From Stagnimonas aquatica (GTDB taxonomy: Bacteria; Pseudomonadota; Gammaproteobacteria; Nevskiales; Nevskiaceae): a stretch of 64,000 bases of DNA. Of the stretch, positions 46,732 to 56,104 are shown in pieces. A program made the position numbers and the translations under genes. A model generated the notes under the pieces. That model worked only from the letters and a program-made list of their open reading frames with translations. It made no database searches and was not told the origin of the DNA. Position 1 is the first letter of the stretch. Every line of letters starts with the position of its first letter. The stretch lies in assembly GCF_003730135.1 (NCBI RefSeq), contig NZ_RJVO01000007.1, forward strand, positions 1 to 64,000. Direction: 5' to 3'.

Positions 46732-47730
46732 TCAGTTGTAGTCGCACTCGGACTCAAACGGGTCCGGCGCAGCGATGTAGTCATTGCGACATCGATACAG
46801 GCCTTGCTCCGGCCGACTCTCCGCATACCAAAGCAGCTGCTCAGAGGTTTTGATTCGATGCGGGCTAATCCACTGCCCGACCGAGTAAAGGCTCTCCACA
46901 AAGCGAAATGGCGTTTCGGTGTCGCGTGCATTGGCAACAGTTCCAGCTGCATGCAGTTCGCTGAGCGCGCCGTAGCCAACGGGAATCGGCACCACCCAGC
47001 CCAGGCTTTTACGGTCGTGAACCCACTCGCCTTTTCCAGACGCCGCTTCCGGATCATGGCGCCAGTTGATACGCGACAAAGAAAGCCAAGCATCTAGCCG
47101 GGTGACGCTGGCTTGCTCAGCCTGCAACTGGGCAAGGCGCTGGTCGATGAGATCATCACGCGCTACCAGCGCGAAGCCGGGCAATAGGCGTAAACAGAGC
47201 TTGCGAAATTTCGCCGCCTTATCCTCGTCGGTCCCCGTCATATCGACTAGCTGCGGCTGGTAGCGATAACGCCAAGCGTGTTGCGGCGCTACCACCGAGC
47301 CGCCCGCAATGCGCATACCAGCTAGCAGATTCGCCACCGTTGCCAAGTCTGGTGCCTGCCGCTCTGGCTCCGACTTCCAGCGCTCGGAACGCACCGCGAA
47401 GACGAGACTCAGATCCAGGTGGATGCGGCCCTCTTCCACAATCGCCAAGGTGCTGCCGTCCTTGTCTACAGGATTCCGGGTCAGCCGGAATGCCTTCACG
47501 AAAGCACTATCGGTCACCTGCTCCTGATAGTCATGGCACACCACGCCGACGGCCTGAAAGCGGATATCCAAACCGCTCTTGCGCGCCTTGCGCTCCAAGG
47601 CCCACATCAATCCTAGGAGTGCAGTTGCCGCAACAAAGCCGTGCGTTTGCGCGCTGGAGATGGCGTTGGCGTTCTGCACCTGCAGATGCGGGAGCACCAA
47701 AAGCCTGTTAAAGCTCGGACGGGACGTCAT
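46732..47730 (-). CDS. csy2: Type I-F Csy2 (Cas5f)
   Basis: Pairs with Csy1 at the 5' handle of the crRNA in the surveillance complex. It has 332 residues. Family features include LLVLPHLQVQNANAISS at the N-terminus, GFVAATALLGLMWALE, and a C-terminal SLGWVVPIPVGYGALSELH. Its start overlaps the csy1 stop (ATGA). Confidence 0.95.
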   Translation of the reverse strand: MTSRPSFNRLLVLPHLQVQNANAISSAQTHGFVAATALLGLMWALERKARKSGLDIRFQAVGVVCHDYQEQVTDSAFVKAFRLTRNPVDKDGSTLAIVEEGRIHLDLSLVFAVRSERWKSEPERQAPDLATVANLLAGMRIAGGSVVAPQHAWRYRYQPQLVDMTGTDEDKAAKFRKLCLRLLPGFALVARDDLIDQRLAQLQAEQASVTRLDAWLSLSRINWRHDPEAASGKGEWVHDRKSLGWVVPIPVGYGALSELHAAGTVANARDTETPFRFVESLYSVGQWISPHRIKTSEQLLWYAESRPEQGLYRCRNDYIAAPDPFESECDYN

Positions 47731-49058
47731 GACGCCACCTCGGCACGACGCTGAATCGGCACGGGCCAGTCCGCTTCGATGATGGCCTGCTTGCCCCAGT
47801 GCTTGAACTCGGCATCGCCGAGCGCAGGCAAGCCTTTGCTGCGCAGTTGCTCGTTGAGCCAGTTGGCAAAGCGACCCGCCACTTCATCGGGCCAATCGGC
47901 CCAGGTATAGGCACGCTTGAAGTCTTCGTCGTCCTGCCGGTGATCCTCGCGGACGGCGAGCTGAGTCCGCTCCGGGTCCAGCCACAACTGCTCGCACAAC
48001 GGCAGCATGCAGCGTTCGTCACGCGTCCATCCCGGCTCCATGTGTGCAAACACAGAGGCGGCAAAGATCGGCAGCTGTAGACCCAGCGCCTGCTCAATGG
48101 CCTCGCGCTTGTCGCGTGTCTCTGCGTTGCGGTCCGGGTTGCTGAGCAGGAACTTGGCCAGCTGGTCCACCAGTTCCGCCACGCCTTCAAAACGGGCAAA
48201 GCGCTTCATCGCCGATTCGACGCCCAGCACAGCCGGCCGGTTATCCCGATCCCACTTCGGCGGCAAGGAGGCCAACAGGTAGTTCACGCCGCCGCGCTCG
48301 CTATTGAGCTGCGAGATATTCTGCGGCTTGGTGCCTCCCAGCTTGCGTGCCACCAAATTGCGGTAGTCGCTGTAGCCCTTCGCATGAGGCTGCTTCTCGC
48401 GTCGGGCCTTGCGCGCTGCAACGCTCGCCTCGGAGAAGCGGGCGTCCTGAATCCGGGCATGTACGGCATGCGCGAGACTGCTGGAAAACAGTGGCTGCAG
48501 CAGCTGGTAATGCGCATCATCGGCGGGATCATCACCAACCAGCCAGTAAAGCTGCTTGGCCGCTTGATGTGAGCTGGCCTGCACGTCACTGCGCACGAGT
48601 CCCTTGAATGCATTCACCCAACCAACCGCTACCGTTTCATCCTCGTGCAGCGCGGCCAGCAAGTCGGCATCGCCATCCTGCATCCAATCCAGCAGGCGAC
48701 GCCCATCGACTTCCAATTTGAGAAACTTGAACACGTCCAGAGCCGCCGCATTGCCGACGATGTCATCGACAAACTCGGCGCCCAGGCTGTGCGTGCCAAT
48801 TTCGGTACGCACGGAAAGCGCCGAGGGCGGCGCATGGAGGCTGCTGCCGCGTGCGTCCGGATGCGTCGCCTTGAGAACATGAGTAACAGCCTGAATCTGC
48901 AGCACCCGGCGCGCCGCATCAGCGAGCCAGACTCCATACTCGTATTTGGCTGCGGCATTGTCCCCTCCCTCTTTACCTCTAAGTTTATCGTCGCGTCGCG
49001 CATCAATGAATGCCTTGATGGCTGAGCGGAATTTCAGAGACCTGTTCGTGACCTCCAT
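47727..49058 (-). CDS. csy1: Type I-F Csy1 (Cas8f)
   Basis: Large subunit that recognises the protospacer-adjacent GG/CC pair and binds Csy2. I chose the ATG at 49058, preceded by GGGAGG and 33 bases after the cas3 stop, giving 443 residues (about 430-440 in relatives). A longer frame to 49139 would overlap cas3. Recognisable parts are FIDARRDDKLRG, GTKPQNISQLNSERGG and YLLASLPPKW. Confidence 0.93.
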   Translation of the reverse strand: MEVTNRSLKFRSAIKAFIDARRDDKLRGKEGGDNAAAKYEYGVWLADAARRVLQIQAVTHVLKATHPDARGSSLHAPPSALSVRTEIGTHSLGAEFVDDIVGNAAALDVFKFLKLEVDGRRLLDWMQDGDADLLAALHEDETVAVGWVNAFKGLVRSDVQASSHQAAKQLYWLVGDDPADDAHYQLLQPLFSSSLAHAVHARIQDARFSEASVAARKARREKQPHAKGYSDYRNLVARKLGGTKPQNISQLNSERGGVNYLLASLPPKWDRDNRPAVLGVESAMKRFARFEGVAELVDQLAKFLLSNPDRNAETRDKREAIEQALGLQLPIFAASVFAHMEPGWTRDERCMLPLCEQLWLDPERTQLAVREDHRQDDEDFKRAYTWADWPDEVAGRFANWLNEQLRSKGLPALGDAEFKHWGKQAIIEADWPVPIQRRAEVAS

Positions 49059-49090
49059 CCTCAACGCCTCCCGATTTACAGATTCGAGGC

Positions 49091-52000
49091 TCACTGCCCC
49101 ACAAAAACAGAAAATCCAAGCCACGGATGCCAATTCCAACCATACGTGCTGTTCGGCACTTCAACCGTTGAAAACTGTCTGGCCACCTCTTGCAGGTTGC
49201 GCTCCGAATACGAAGCCTGCTCACACAAAAGAGTCAAGGCATCAAATTCACCCCAGGGACCGATACGCTCACCCAACCGAATCACCAACCCTCGCCGCTG
49301 CCCCTCTTCGATTCGGACGTAAAGTCTTTCTGTACCTTTTCCCAACTCCTCCACTCGATGCAAAATCAGAGAATCCTCTTCTTCATCCGGCAGCAGTACT
49401 AGCGTCGTAGTCCGCAGACTGTTGTCGCGGAACGGCTGCTGCTGCGACAACACGCCGGTCAAGTTGGCCTGTGCGTGCTGCCAAGCCCAGGCGGCTTCAT
49501 CGCGTTGCATATCGGCTTCAGAGTCCAGCGCAATCTCTGAGGGCGCGCGGGAGCGGGGCAGCATGGCGGCGATCATCCTGGCCTGCTCCAGATCAACCAG
49601 GGAGCGCGCTGGCTTCCACTGATCTTCCGAGCGCTGGAGAATGCGGGGTAGCGCATTGAGTACCTGATACTCATCCGGCTGCATCAATTTGCTCAGGCGA
49701 TGGGCCTTCAAGCGAAAGTGATGGCTGGCGGGTTTATCTAGCAGCTCAAATCCCGGACGCACGAAAGCTGCCGGCGGCTTACCGTCCCGGCCCATGCCCG
49801 CCCGGAAATGCCGAAGGTTGAACTCAAAGATCAGCACATTCGGCTTATCCCCCAGCTTGCCGCGATGCCGCTGCACGCGACCGGCAAGCTGGATCAGCGA
49901 GCGCATGGAGGAGGGCTCGGCCATTGCCCAATCGGCATCCCAGTCGCGCCCCACCTCACAGACCGGCGAAGCCAGCACGACGAACAACTGGTTATGCTCA
50001 GGATGCGCGTCAATGCATTTGCGAATCTCCGGCAGCTGATACACCGCCTGGCCTTGATCGCCACGGCGGTTGAATGCCGCATCCAACTGATGCTCGATAG
50101 CAGAGCGCTGCACCAGCGGAAAGCGTGCGTGATACACGCACAGATGAATGCGACAGTCTTCCGGGGCGCCGAGCGCGAAGAGGGCTTTGGCCACATCGAA
50201 TAGCGGATCGATATTGGCCATGCGCACCAAGCCAAAACTGATGCGCTTGCCGCTGACGGGGTCGGTCTCGGCGTGATCGCCGTGCAGCCGCAGGCAGGCT
50301 CCATGAACCTGCGCGGCAAACTCGACATGCACAGCTTCCCGCTCCAAGTTCTTGTCGATATCGAGCGGCAAGAGTTCTCCACGGCGCAGAGGTGGCGCCT
50401 GCAACAAAGCTTTGGCACGTTTCTGCACGAATTGCCGATGTTGCTCCGCAAAGGTGTGCTCTTGTGCGGATATCGCCGTCTGCACGCCGAACTCGTCCAC
50501 CCACAAACAAGGCAAGTCAAACACGCTGCTGGCCTGCCCACCTGCCTCGCCACGATTACGACGGTATTGCGCCCGCCCATGGCGATAAGCCAGGAACATG
50601 CCTTCCACCAGAGCCGGGGGCAGAGTCGCAGAGGAAAGCAACACACGCGTGCCCAGCATGCCGGCCCAATACACCAGTCGGGTCAGGGCCGGCAGATCAT
50701 TGATGTCGTAGTCGTCCAGCTCATCCAGAATCAGGTCGCTGCTCATCAGCCGGAGCATCGGCGCGATCTGGCGGCCAGCGCGCAGGGATTCCGTTGCCGG
50801 CACAATGTGATCGACCGTGCAGACCAGCATCGGCGCGGATATCAGCTTGCGGATTTCCGGGTCATGCAGCGCACGAGACAGCAAGGGGTGGTCGGCCGTA
50901 TTGCCCTCGTAAAGCACATGGCTGTCCTCCTCCAGCAGGCTTTGCGCAGATGCCGAGCCGCTGGCTTCCGCTTGCTGCTCGTAGTACTCGAACAGCGCCC
51001 GGCTGGCGGAACCGCCGACCCGAATCGCGAGTTCGTCCTCGCTCAGATGCAAGTCCTGCCGATAGGCGCGTCCGGTTTGCAGTGTCAGCGTACGCAGACC
51101 GAGCGCATAAGTGGCGCGCATGCCCAGCTGTGGATCGGCCAGCGCGTTGAAGATTCGCGCATTGGCCAGGGTCTTGCCGCAGCCGGTGGACGCCATGTTG
51201 ATGATGAATGCACCGTGCTGTCGCGCTGTTTCGCGCAAGGACACAGCGGCATCAGCTGCCTTGTCCTGCCAGGAGAAGCCCGGATTGGCACTACGCTTGC
51301 GCAGACCGCGATGATGCGCAAGGCGCGGCAGATACCGCTCGAAGCCGGGCAGCGCGTGGACGATCAGACTAGCATCGCGCGCCACGCCCAGCAGGTGTTC
51401 GTCCAGCGGCTGCTTGAGGCCATCCCGGTCGGTATTGGCATACAGCTTGGTTTTGCCGTCGCCTTCGACTCGCTCTGTCGAATCTCTGAGCAAACTGGAG
51501 TAGTAGTGATCCGCTAGCATCAGGCTCAGGCGCGCCAGATGCATGACATAAGGATTGTCCAGCCAGTTGCTCTGGTCTCGCTGCCTCAACGTCAGCAAAC
51601 GTTTGGCCAACCGCACGGCTTGCGCGCGCCACTTTGGCTCCATGACGGGCAGCGTGCCGGCGAGCTTCCAGAACGGTTCGATCTGCTGCAAGGACGCATC
51701 CTGCCAAACCTCGTTCCAGTCATGGGCCACAAGACGCATCGGCTCCTGCACCCAGACCTGATTGAAGTCAGGGGCGCGTTGCCCTAGCCTGCGCTGGTGG
51801 CCTTCGTCGTCCCTCACGGGCACCACAGGCAAACGATGATGCGTCACCACAAGCCAGCCGACCGCCGCAGCCAGGGGTGGCAGCTTTTGGAAGGGATAAG
51901 GAGTTACAGCGTCTATGCCGTCGCGTTGATAGCGGCCCGGCGCAGTCCACTGCTTTTCATCATACGCATCGGGATTGGCCAGGCGCCGCAGCCAGGCGTC

Positions 52001-52495
52001 GTCATCGTCATCGCCTACGAAGGCCTGGAACAAGCGCAACGAAACCCATTCGTGACGATAAATATTGCGTTCCAGAAGCCGCCCCCTCAGCCGCTGCTGG
52101 AAGGCAAGAGAGGCTTTGCCCAGATCATGAAGCAGTGCCGCCAGCGCGGCGAGCAGGCGGATCGCTTCGCCGGTATGCCAGTCGTTCTCGCCCTGTTTCT
52201 TGAGCACATCGCGCGCAGTGGTGTTGGTGGGCACAGCGCCTTGCGCATTGAAGCGACTGGCATCGCCCACGATCCACAGCAATTCGCTGCGGTCGCGGCC
52301 GCGTATCCAGTGGCAAGCTACAGCGGTGTTCTTGCGGGCGGTCTTGCGCAACAGGCTCCGGAGCGCATCAAGCCCTGCCTGCGTGATGGAGGTCTGCCAA
52401 GTGCGTTCACCCCGGCGCTCGGCGAACTGATCCAGAATGCGCCGCGACTCCTTCAGCGCCCGTTTGTCGCATTCCGAGATCAGTAGGATATTCAC
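49091..52495 (-). CDS. cas3: Cas2-Cas3 fusion nuclease-helicase (type I-F)
   Basis: A 1134-residue protein that joins adaptation and interference, as is typical of type I-F. The N-terminal Cas2 domain (1-95) begins MNILLISECDKRALKESRR. The HD nuclease follows, with LLHDLGKASLAF (His-Asp at 123-124). The helicase part has Walker A STGCGKT near 437-443, the DEAD-like box LILDELDDYD near 590, SSAT near 625 and the C-terminal motif QLAGRVQRH. No key residue appears lost. It overlaps cas1 by 4 bases (ATGA). Confidence 0.96.
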   Translation of the reverse strand: MNILLISECDKRALKESRRILDQFAERRGERTWQTSITQAGLDALRSLLRKTARKNTAVACHWIRGRDRSELLWIVGDASRFNAQGAVPTNTTARDVLKKQGENDWHTGEAIRLLAALAALLHDLGKASLAFQQRLRGRLLERNIYRHEWVSLRLFQAFVGDDDDDAWLRRLANPDAYDEKQWTAPGRYQRDGIDAVTPYPFQKLPPLAAAVGWLVVTHHRLPVVPVRDDEGHQRRLGQRAPDFNQVWVQEPMRLVAHDWNEVWQDASLQQIEPFWKLAGTLPVMEPKWRAQAVRLAKRLLTLRQRDQSNWLDNPYVMHLARLSLMLADHYYSSLLRDSTERVEGDGKTKLYANTDRDGLKQPLDEHLLGVARDASLIVHALPGFERYLPRLAHHRGLRKRSANPGFSWQDKAADAAVSLRETARQHGAFIINMASTGCGKTLANARIFNALADPQLGMRATYALGLRTLTLQTGRAYRQDLHLSEDELAIRVGGSASRALFEYYEQQAEASGSASAQSLLEEDSHVLYEGNTADHPLLSRALHDPEIRKLISAPMLVCTVDHIVPATESLRAGRQIAPMLRLMSSDLILDELDDYDINDLPALTRLVYWAGMLGTRVLLSSATLPPALVEGMFLAYRHGRAQYRRNRGEAGGQASSVFDLPCLWVDEFGVQTAISAQEHTFAEQHRQFVQKRAKALLQAPPLRRGELLPLDIDKNLEREAVHVEFAAQVHGACLRLHGDHAETDPVSGKRISFGLVRMANIDPLFDVAKALFALGAPEDCRIHLCVYHARFPLVQRSAIEHQLDAAFNRRGDQGQAVYQLPEIRKCIDAHPEHNQLFVVLASPVCEVGRDWDADWAMAEPSSMRSLIQLAGRVQRHRGKLGDKPNVLIFEFNLRHFRAGMGRDGKPPAAFVRPGFELLDKPASHHFRLKAHRLSKLMQPDEYQVLNALPRILQRSEDQWKPARSLVDLEQARMIAAMLPRSRAPSEIALDSEADMQRDEAAWAWQHAQANLTGVLSQQQPFRDNSLRTTTLVLLPDEEEDSLILHRVEELGKGTERLYVRIEEGQRRGLVIRLGERIGPWGEFDALTLLCEQASYSERNLQEVARQFSTVEVPNSTYGWNWHPWLGFSVFVGQ

Positions 52496-53469
52496 TGCGC
52501 CTGCAATCCCACCCGCTCGGCAACCGCCTTGAGCGTGTCGATCATGAAATCCAGAGATTCGGACTGCGTCAACGCCTCGATGCAGGCACTGCGGAAAGTC
52601 TGCTCCTCGTCGCCACGCATGGCCGATAGGAAGGCTTGCGGAAGGATTGTGGCGTCTTTGATCAGATCCGCCACATCGAAGACCAATCCGCCGCGCCGGG
52701 TCTTGCCGTGCAGGACGGCCAGGCCATGCGGCAAGCCCAGCACCCAGGTAGCGGTGGCGCCCAGACCATAGGCCAGATAGTTGCCGTGATCGAGAAAGCG
52801 ATTGGCCGGATCAGCGCCTATGCCCCTCTTGGCACGCACGAAGTCGCCGTAGCTCACCGCGCGCGCCGCTAGCTTGAATAACTCTTTGCTGAGCCGAGCC
52901 TCCTCTGCCAGAAGATTGGGATTGTCCGGCACACCCTGGATGCGGCGCAGCGACTCGTCCAGCGCTGTCTGAAGTGCGCGTACATCAACGGCAAAACCTG
53001 TCTCACGCAACCAGCGCGCGTCAGTCCACAAACGGCGCACGCGGTCCAGCCGCGCCACCTGAAAAGCCTTGGCCGCCTTGAGTCGCTGTGCGTCGTCGAA
53101 CCAGAACTTAACCCAGAGCTGCAGGTATTCCGTAGGCCGGTACTCACTCTGCGGCGACAACCAAGCCACCTCTACATCAACTTCATTGGCTGCAAATAAC
53201 GGCGTGCCGCCGCCGCCGCAGAAGCCCACCAGCACGCCAGCTTTCGCCAGCTCACGCATGGCCGCTTGCGTCAGCGAGGTGCCGGTACCGAGCAGCACGG
53301 TTGTGGTGTTGGCGATGGGAATATTCCAGTAGACGGAACGCCGGCCTTCTTCGGTAACGAACTCCACCCGACCACCGTTCACCAACACACGGCAATGCTC
53401 TAGGTAGTAAAGATTTGCCCTCTTCGAGTGGAGGATCGACTTTAGATTCGAGCCTTCTGCTTCGGACAT
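52492..53469 (-). CDS. cas1: CRISPR integrase Cas1 (type I-F)
   Basis: Metal-dependent integrase that inserts new spacers together with the Cas2 domain of Cas2-3. The 325-residue protein keeps the catalytic residues at the positions known in Pseudomonas aeruginosa Cas1: E190, H254 (LAVLHGKTRRGG), D265 and D268 (VFDVADLIKD). It is the first gene of the cas operon. Its promoter must lie in the 257-base gap to the divergent antitoxin gene. Coding composition of the cas operon is less GC-rich than the flanking ast genes. Confidence 0.96.
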   Translation of the reverse strand: MSEAEGSNLKSILHSKRANLYYLEHCRVLVNGGRVEFVTEEGRRSVYWNIPIANTTTVLLGTGTSLTQAAMRELAKAGVLVGFCGGGGTPLFAANEVDVEVAWLSPQSEYRPTEYLQLWVKFWFDDAQRLKAAKAFQVARLDRVRRLWTDARWLRETGFAVDVRALQTALDESLRRIQGVPDNPNLLAEEARLSKELFKLAARAVSYGDFVRAKRGIGADPANRFLDHGNYLAYGLGATATWVLGLPHGLAVLHGKTRRGGLVFDVADLIKDATILPQAFLSAMRGDEEQTFRSACIEALTQSESLDFMIDTLKAVAERVGLQAQ

Positions 53470-53666
53470 TCCCTGATTCCCTGTAATGCGTGGCTAGTTA
53501 TGTGTTGATTTTCAACAATCCCAGCCTGAGCTCCAGGAGCCACCGGGAAAAGGCCTGATCGATTCGCCGCTGCGGAAAATCAATGTCACTGACATACGCT
53601 AAGCAAGCGACGTCTCAAAAGGCGAGACTGATGCGTACCGTCTGTCGTCCTGAGCGGGTCGAGGTT

Positions 53667-53696
53667 GTTAAACATTGTTTTACTGCGGGCTATACT
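53667..53696 (+). promoter_or_regulatory. Putative promoter and operator of the antitoxin-toxin operon
   Basis: The imperfect palindrome GTTAAAC-ATT-GTTTTAC (14 of 17 symmetric positions) ends 7 bases before TATACT, a good -10 hexamer, 31 bases upstream of the antitoxin start. The palindrome covers the -35 region, as expected for autorepression by an AbrB-type antitoxin. Confidence 0.5.
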
Positions 53697-53726
53697 CTCC
53701 CCAGCCTCTCTCCGCATAGAGCCCTT

Positions 53727-53954
53727 ATGCTCAAAACCATCAGCAAGATCGGCAACTCCCAGGGGCTAATCTTCGACAGCGCCCTTCTGGACCTCGCAGG
53801 CCTGCGGGTCGGCGATCAGGTCAACATCACAGTCTCCCCGGGTGGCTCGATGGTGATCACGCCCATCCGCAAGGCGCCACCGTTGGCAGCGGTGCAGGCA
53901 ACCATCGCCAAGACGCTGGATGACTACCAGGACACGCTGAAGAAGCTGGCCTGA
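53727..53954 (+). CDS. AbrB/MazE-like antitoxin
   Basis: A 75-residue protein with a SpoVT-AbrB swapped-hairpin DNA-binding domain: MLKTISKIGNSQGLIF, LLDLAGLRVGDQVNITV and a C-terminal helical tail (ATIAKTLDDYQDTLKKL) that should bind and neutralise the toxin. The ATG at 53727 gives the canonical N-terminus; the frame upstream is spurious. It lies 10 bases before doc. Phd is the classical partner of Doc; AbrB-type partners are known in other Doc operons. Confidence 0.85.
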   Translation: MLKTISKIGNSQGLIFDSALLDLAGLRVGDQVNITVSPGGSMVITPIRKAPPLAAVQATIAKTLDDYQDTLKKLA

Positions 53955-53964
53955 GAGCTACCGC

Positions 53965-54384
53965 GTGAGCCTGACTCCCGACAACTGCACGCATCTCACC
54001 GTCGATATCGTCAAGACGCTGCACGATGCGGCACTGGCGCGCCACGGAGGATTGCAGGGCATTCGCGAAGAGGCTCTGCTCCAGTCTGCCGTGGCGGCAG
54101 CGCAGGCGACGTTCGGCGGACAGTCTCCATTCGCGGACCTGGTGGAAGTCGCCGCCGCCTATCTGTACTACCTGGCCCGCAACCACGCCTTCCTCGATGG
54201 CAACAAGCGCACCGCCATGCTGACGGCCATCGTTTTCCTGCGCATCAACGGTCTGCAAACGGCCGCTGATGGTCCCGAATGGGAAGCCTTGATGGTCGAT
54301 GTCGGCGCCAGCCTGCTGGACCGCGACCGGACCACCGAGCGTCTGCGGGCGCTCGTCATCCTCCCGACTAACGAAACCCCATGA
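53965..54384 (+). CDS. doc: Doc-type toxin (Fic fold)
   Basis: Death-on-curing toxin family: a kinase that phosphorylates elongation factor Tu and stops translation. The 139-residue protein (GTG start) has the Doc variant of the Fic motif, HAFLDGNKR at 74-82, with catalytic histidine and the lysine that replaces the Fic glycine. The N-terminal [10 protein letters not shown] segment is typical. The active site looks intact. Its stop overlaps the ATG of astD by 4 bases, so astD is translationally coupled to the toxin gene. Confidence 0.9.
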   Translation: MSLTPDNCTHLTVDIVKTLHDAALARHGGLQGIREEALLQSAVAAAQATFGGQSPFADLVEVAAAYLYYLARNHAFLDGNKRTAMLTAIVFLRINGLQTAADGPEWEALMVDVGASLLDRDRTTERLRALVILPTNETP

Positions 54385-55853
54385 CCACTCCCGTCCACTA
54401 CCTCAACGGCCACTGGCTGCCCGGTCACGGGCCGGCCTTTGCCAGCGTCAATCCCTCCACTGGCGAAACCCTCTGGAGCGGCAACAGCGCCGACGCTCAC
54501 GATGTCGATCTCGCCTTCAGGGCCGCGCGCCACGCCTTCGAGGCCTGGGCCGACCTGGGCTTCGAGGCGCGGGCGGCGATTGCGAAGAGGTTTGCCGAGC
54601 TGCTGAAGGCCAACAGCGAGCACCTGGCGCGCGCCATCGCCCGCGAAGTCGGCAAGCCGGTGTGGGAGGCGCGCACCGAGGTCGCGGCGATGGCTGGCAA
54701 GATCCCCATCTCCATCGCGGCCTACCAGGAGCGCACCGGCAGCCGCGAGCAGCCGCAGGAATTCGGCCGCCATTTCTTGAGCCACAAGCCGCACGGCGTG
54801 GTTGCGGTCTACGGGCCCTACAACTTCCCCGGCCATCTGCCCAACGGCCACATCGTGCCGGCGCTGCTGGCGGGCAATGCGGTGGTGTTCAAACCCAGCG
54901 AACTGACGCCGATGGTGGCGCAGGAAACCGTGAAGCTCTGGGAAGAGGCCGGCCTGCCGCCGGGTGTGCTCAACCTGGTGCAGGGGGAGCGCGCCACCGG
55001 CGAGGCGGTGGCCCAGCATCCGGAACTCGACGGTCTCTACTTCACCGGCAGCTCGCGCACGGGCGCGATCCTCAACCAGCAGTTCGCGGCACGGCCGGGG
55101 GTGATCCTGGCGCTGGAAATGGGCGGCAACAATCCGCTGATCGTCGGCAGCGACTTCGAGCTCGACGCCGCCGTGCACGAGATCGTGCAGTCGGCCTGGA
55201 TCACCTCGGGCCAGCGCTGCACCTGCGCACGACGCCTGTTCGTGCCGCTTGGCGAGAAGGGCGATGCCCTGCTGGCCAAGCTCGCCGAAGCCGGCCGGAA
55301 TCTCGTGGTTGGCCGCGCCGAGGACGAGCCGCCGCCGTTCATGGGGCCGTTGATTTCAGCCAAGGCCGCCGATGGCCTCAAGGCCGCGCACGACCGCCTG
55401 GTCGCGCTCGGCGCCACCAGCCTGCTGGCGATGGAAAAGCTGCCGCTGGGCCCGGCCTTCGTCTCGCCCGGTCTGGTGGATGTCACCGCCATCGCCGCCG
55501 AGGTGCCCGACGAGGAAGACTTCGGCCCACTGCTGAAGGTGATCCGCTACGCGACGCTGGACGAGGCCATCGCCCGCGCCAACGCCACCCGCTACGGGCT
55601 CTCGGCCGGCCTGCTCAGCGACGACGACGCCGAATGGCAGCGCTTTTTCCGCAAGAGCCGCGCCGGCATCGTCAACCGCAACAAGCCGACCACCGGCGCC
55701 AGCGGCAGCTATCCCTTCGGCGGCGTCGGCGACAGCGGCAACCACCGCGCCAGCGCCTACTACGCCGCCGACTACTGCAGCTATCCGGTGTCGAGCACCG
55801 AGGCGCATCGCCTCGCCAAACCGACCAGCCTGTCGCCGGGTCTGAAGCTGTAA
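54381..55853 (+). CDS. astD: N-succinylglutamate 5-semialdehyde dehydrogenase
   Basis: Fourth AST step: succinylglutamate semialdehyde to succinylglutamate with NAD. The 490 residues match family length. Catalytic residues are the cysteine in [14 protein letters not shown] and the glutamate in [11 protein letters not shown]; the substrate-region motif [20 protein letters not shown] is given in its core [13 protein letters not shown]. The start ATG overlaps the doc stop. No other promoter is evident, so expression may depend on the antitoxin-toxin promoter upstream. Confidence 0.95.
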   Translation: MTTPVHYLNGHWLPGHGPAFASVNPSTGETLWSGNSADAHDVDLAFRAARHAFEAWADLGFEARAAIAKRFAELLKANSEHLARAIAREVGKPVWEARTEVAAMAGKIPISIAAYQERTGSREQPQEFGRHFLSHKPHGVVAVYGPYNFPGHLPNGHIVPALLAGNAVVFKPSELTPMVAQETVKLWEEAGLPPGVLNLVQGERATGEAVAQHPELDGLYFTGSSRTGAILNQQFAARPGVILALEMGGNNPLIVGSDFELDAAVHEIVQSAWITSGQRCTCARRLFVPLGEKGDALLAKLAEAGRNLVVGRAEDEPPPFMGPLISAKAADGLKAAHDRLVALGATSLLAMEKLPLGPAFVSPGLVDVTAIAAEVPDEEDFGPLLKVIRYATLDEAIARANATRYGLSAGLLSDDDAEWQRFFRKSRAGIVNRNKPTTGASGSYPFGGVGDSGNHRASAYYAADYCSYPVSSTEAHRLAKPTSLSPGLKL

Positions 55854-55864
55854 GCGCGCCCATC

Positions 55865-56047
55865 GTGATCGACCTGCGCAGCGATACCGTCACCCAGCAG
55901 AACCCGGCGATGGCCGCAGCGGAAGTCGACGACGTGCTGGAGCATGACCCACCGCCCTGCGCCTGCAGCAGAAGGCGGAGCGCTTCGACTACGAGGCGGC
56001 GCTGTTCTTCGTCACTGGAACAATTCGGCCGGATCTTCCAGCACTGA
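55865..56047 (+). pseudogene. Remnant of a threonine aldolase gene (ltaE-like)
   Basis: The frame begins VIDLRSDTVTQQNPAMAAAEV, shown here as its diagnostic start IDLRSDTVTQ, the signature of low-specificity L-threonine aldolases. After DDVLEHDPP the reading continues only in another frame (ALRLQQKAERFDYEAALFFVTGT), again as in the family. The remaining 270 or so residues are missing. It is a truncated, frameshifted fragment next to astD, a relic of an older gene order. Confidence 0.75.
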
Positions 56048-56061
56048 ATCGCAGCCAGCAA

Positions 56062-56091
56062 AAAGCCCCCGGTCAACCGACCGGGGGCTTT
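56062..56091 (-). terminator. Rho-independent terminator of the lipoprotein gene
   Basis: AAAGCCCCCGGT and ACCGGGGGCTTT arms, followed on the minus strand by TTTTT. It lies 14 bases after the stop of the 661-residue lipoprotein gene. Plus-strand transcripts from astD may also stop here. Confidence 0.85.
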
Positions 56092-56104
56092 CGCTGCTTC
56101 GCAA

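Noticed and set aside
49059-49139. Upstream start for csy1 overlapping cas3
   Set aside because: The extra 27 residues are unlike the family, whereas the ATG at 49058 has a good GGGAGG site and gives normal length.
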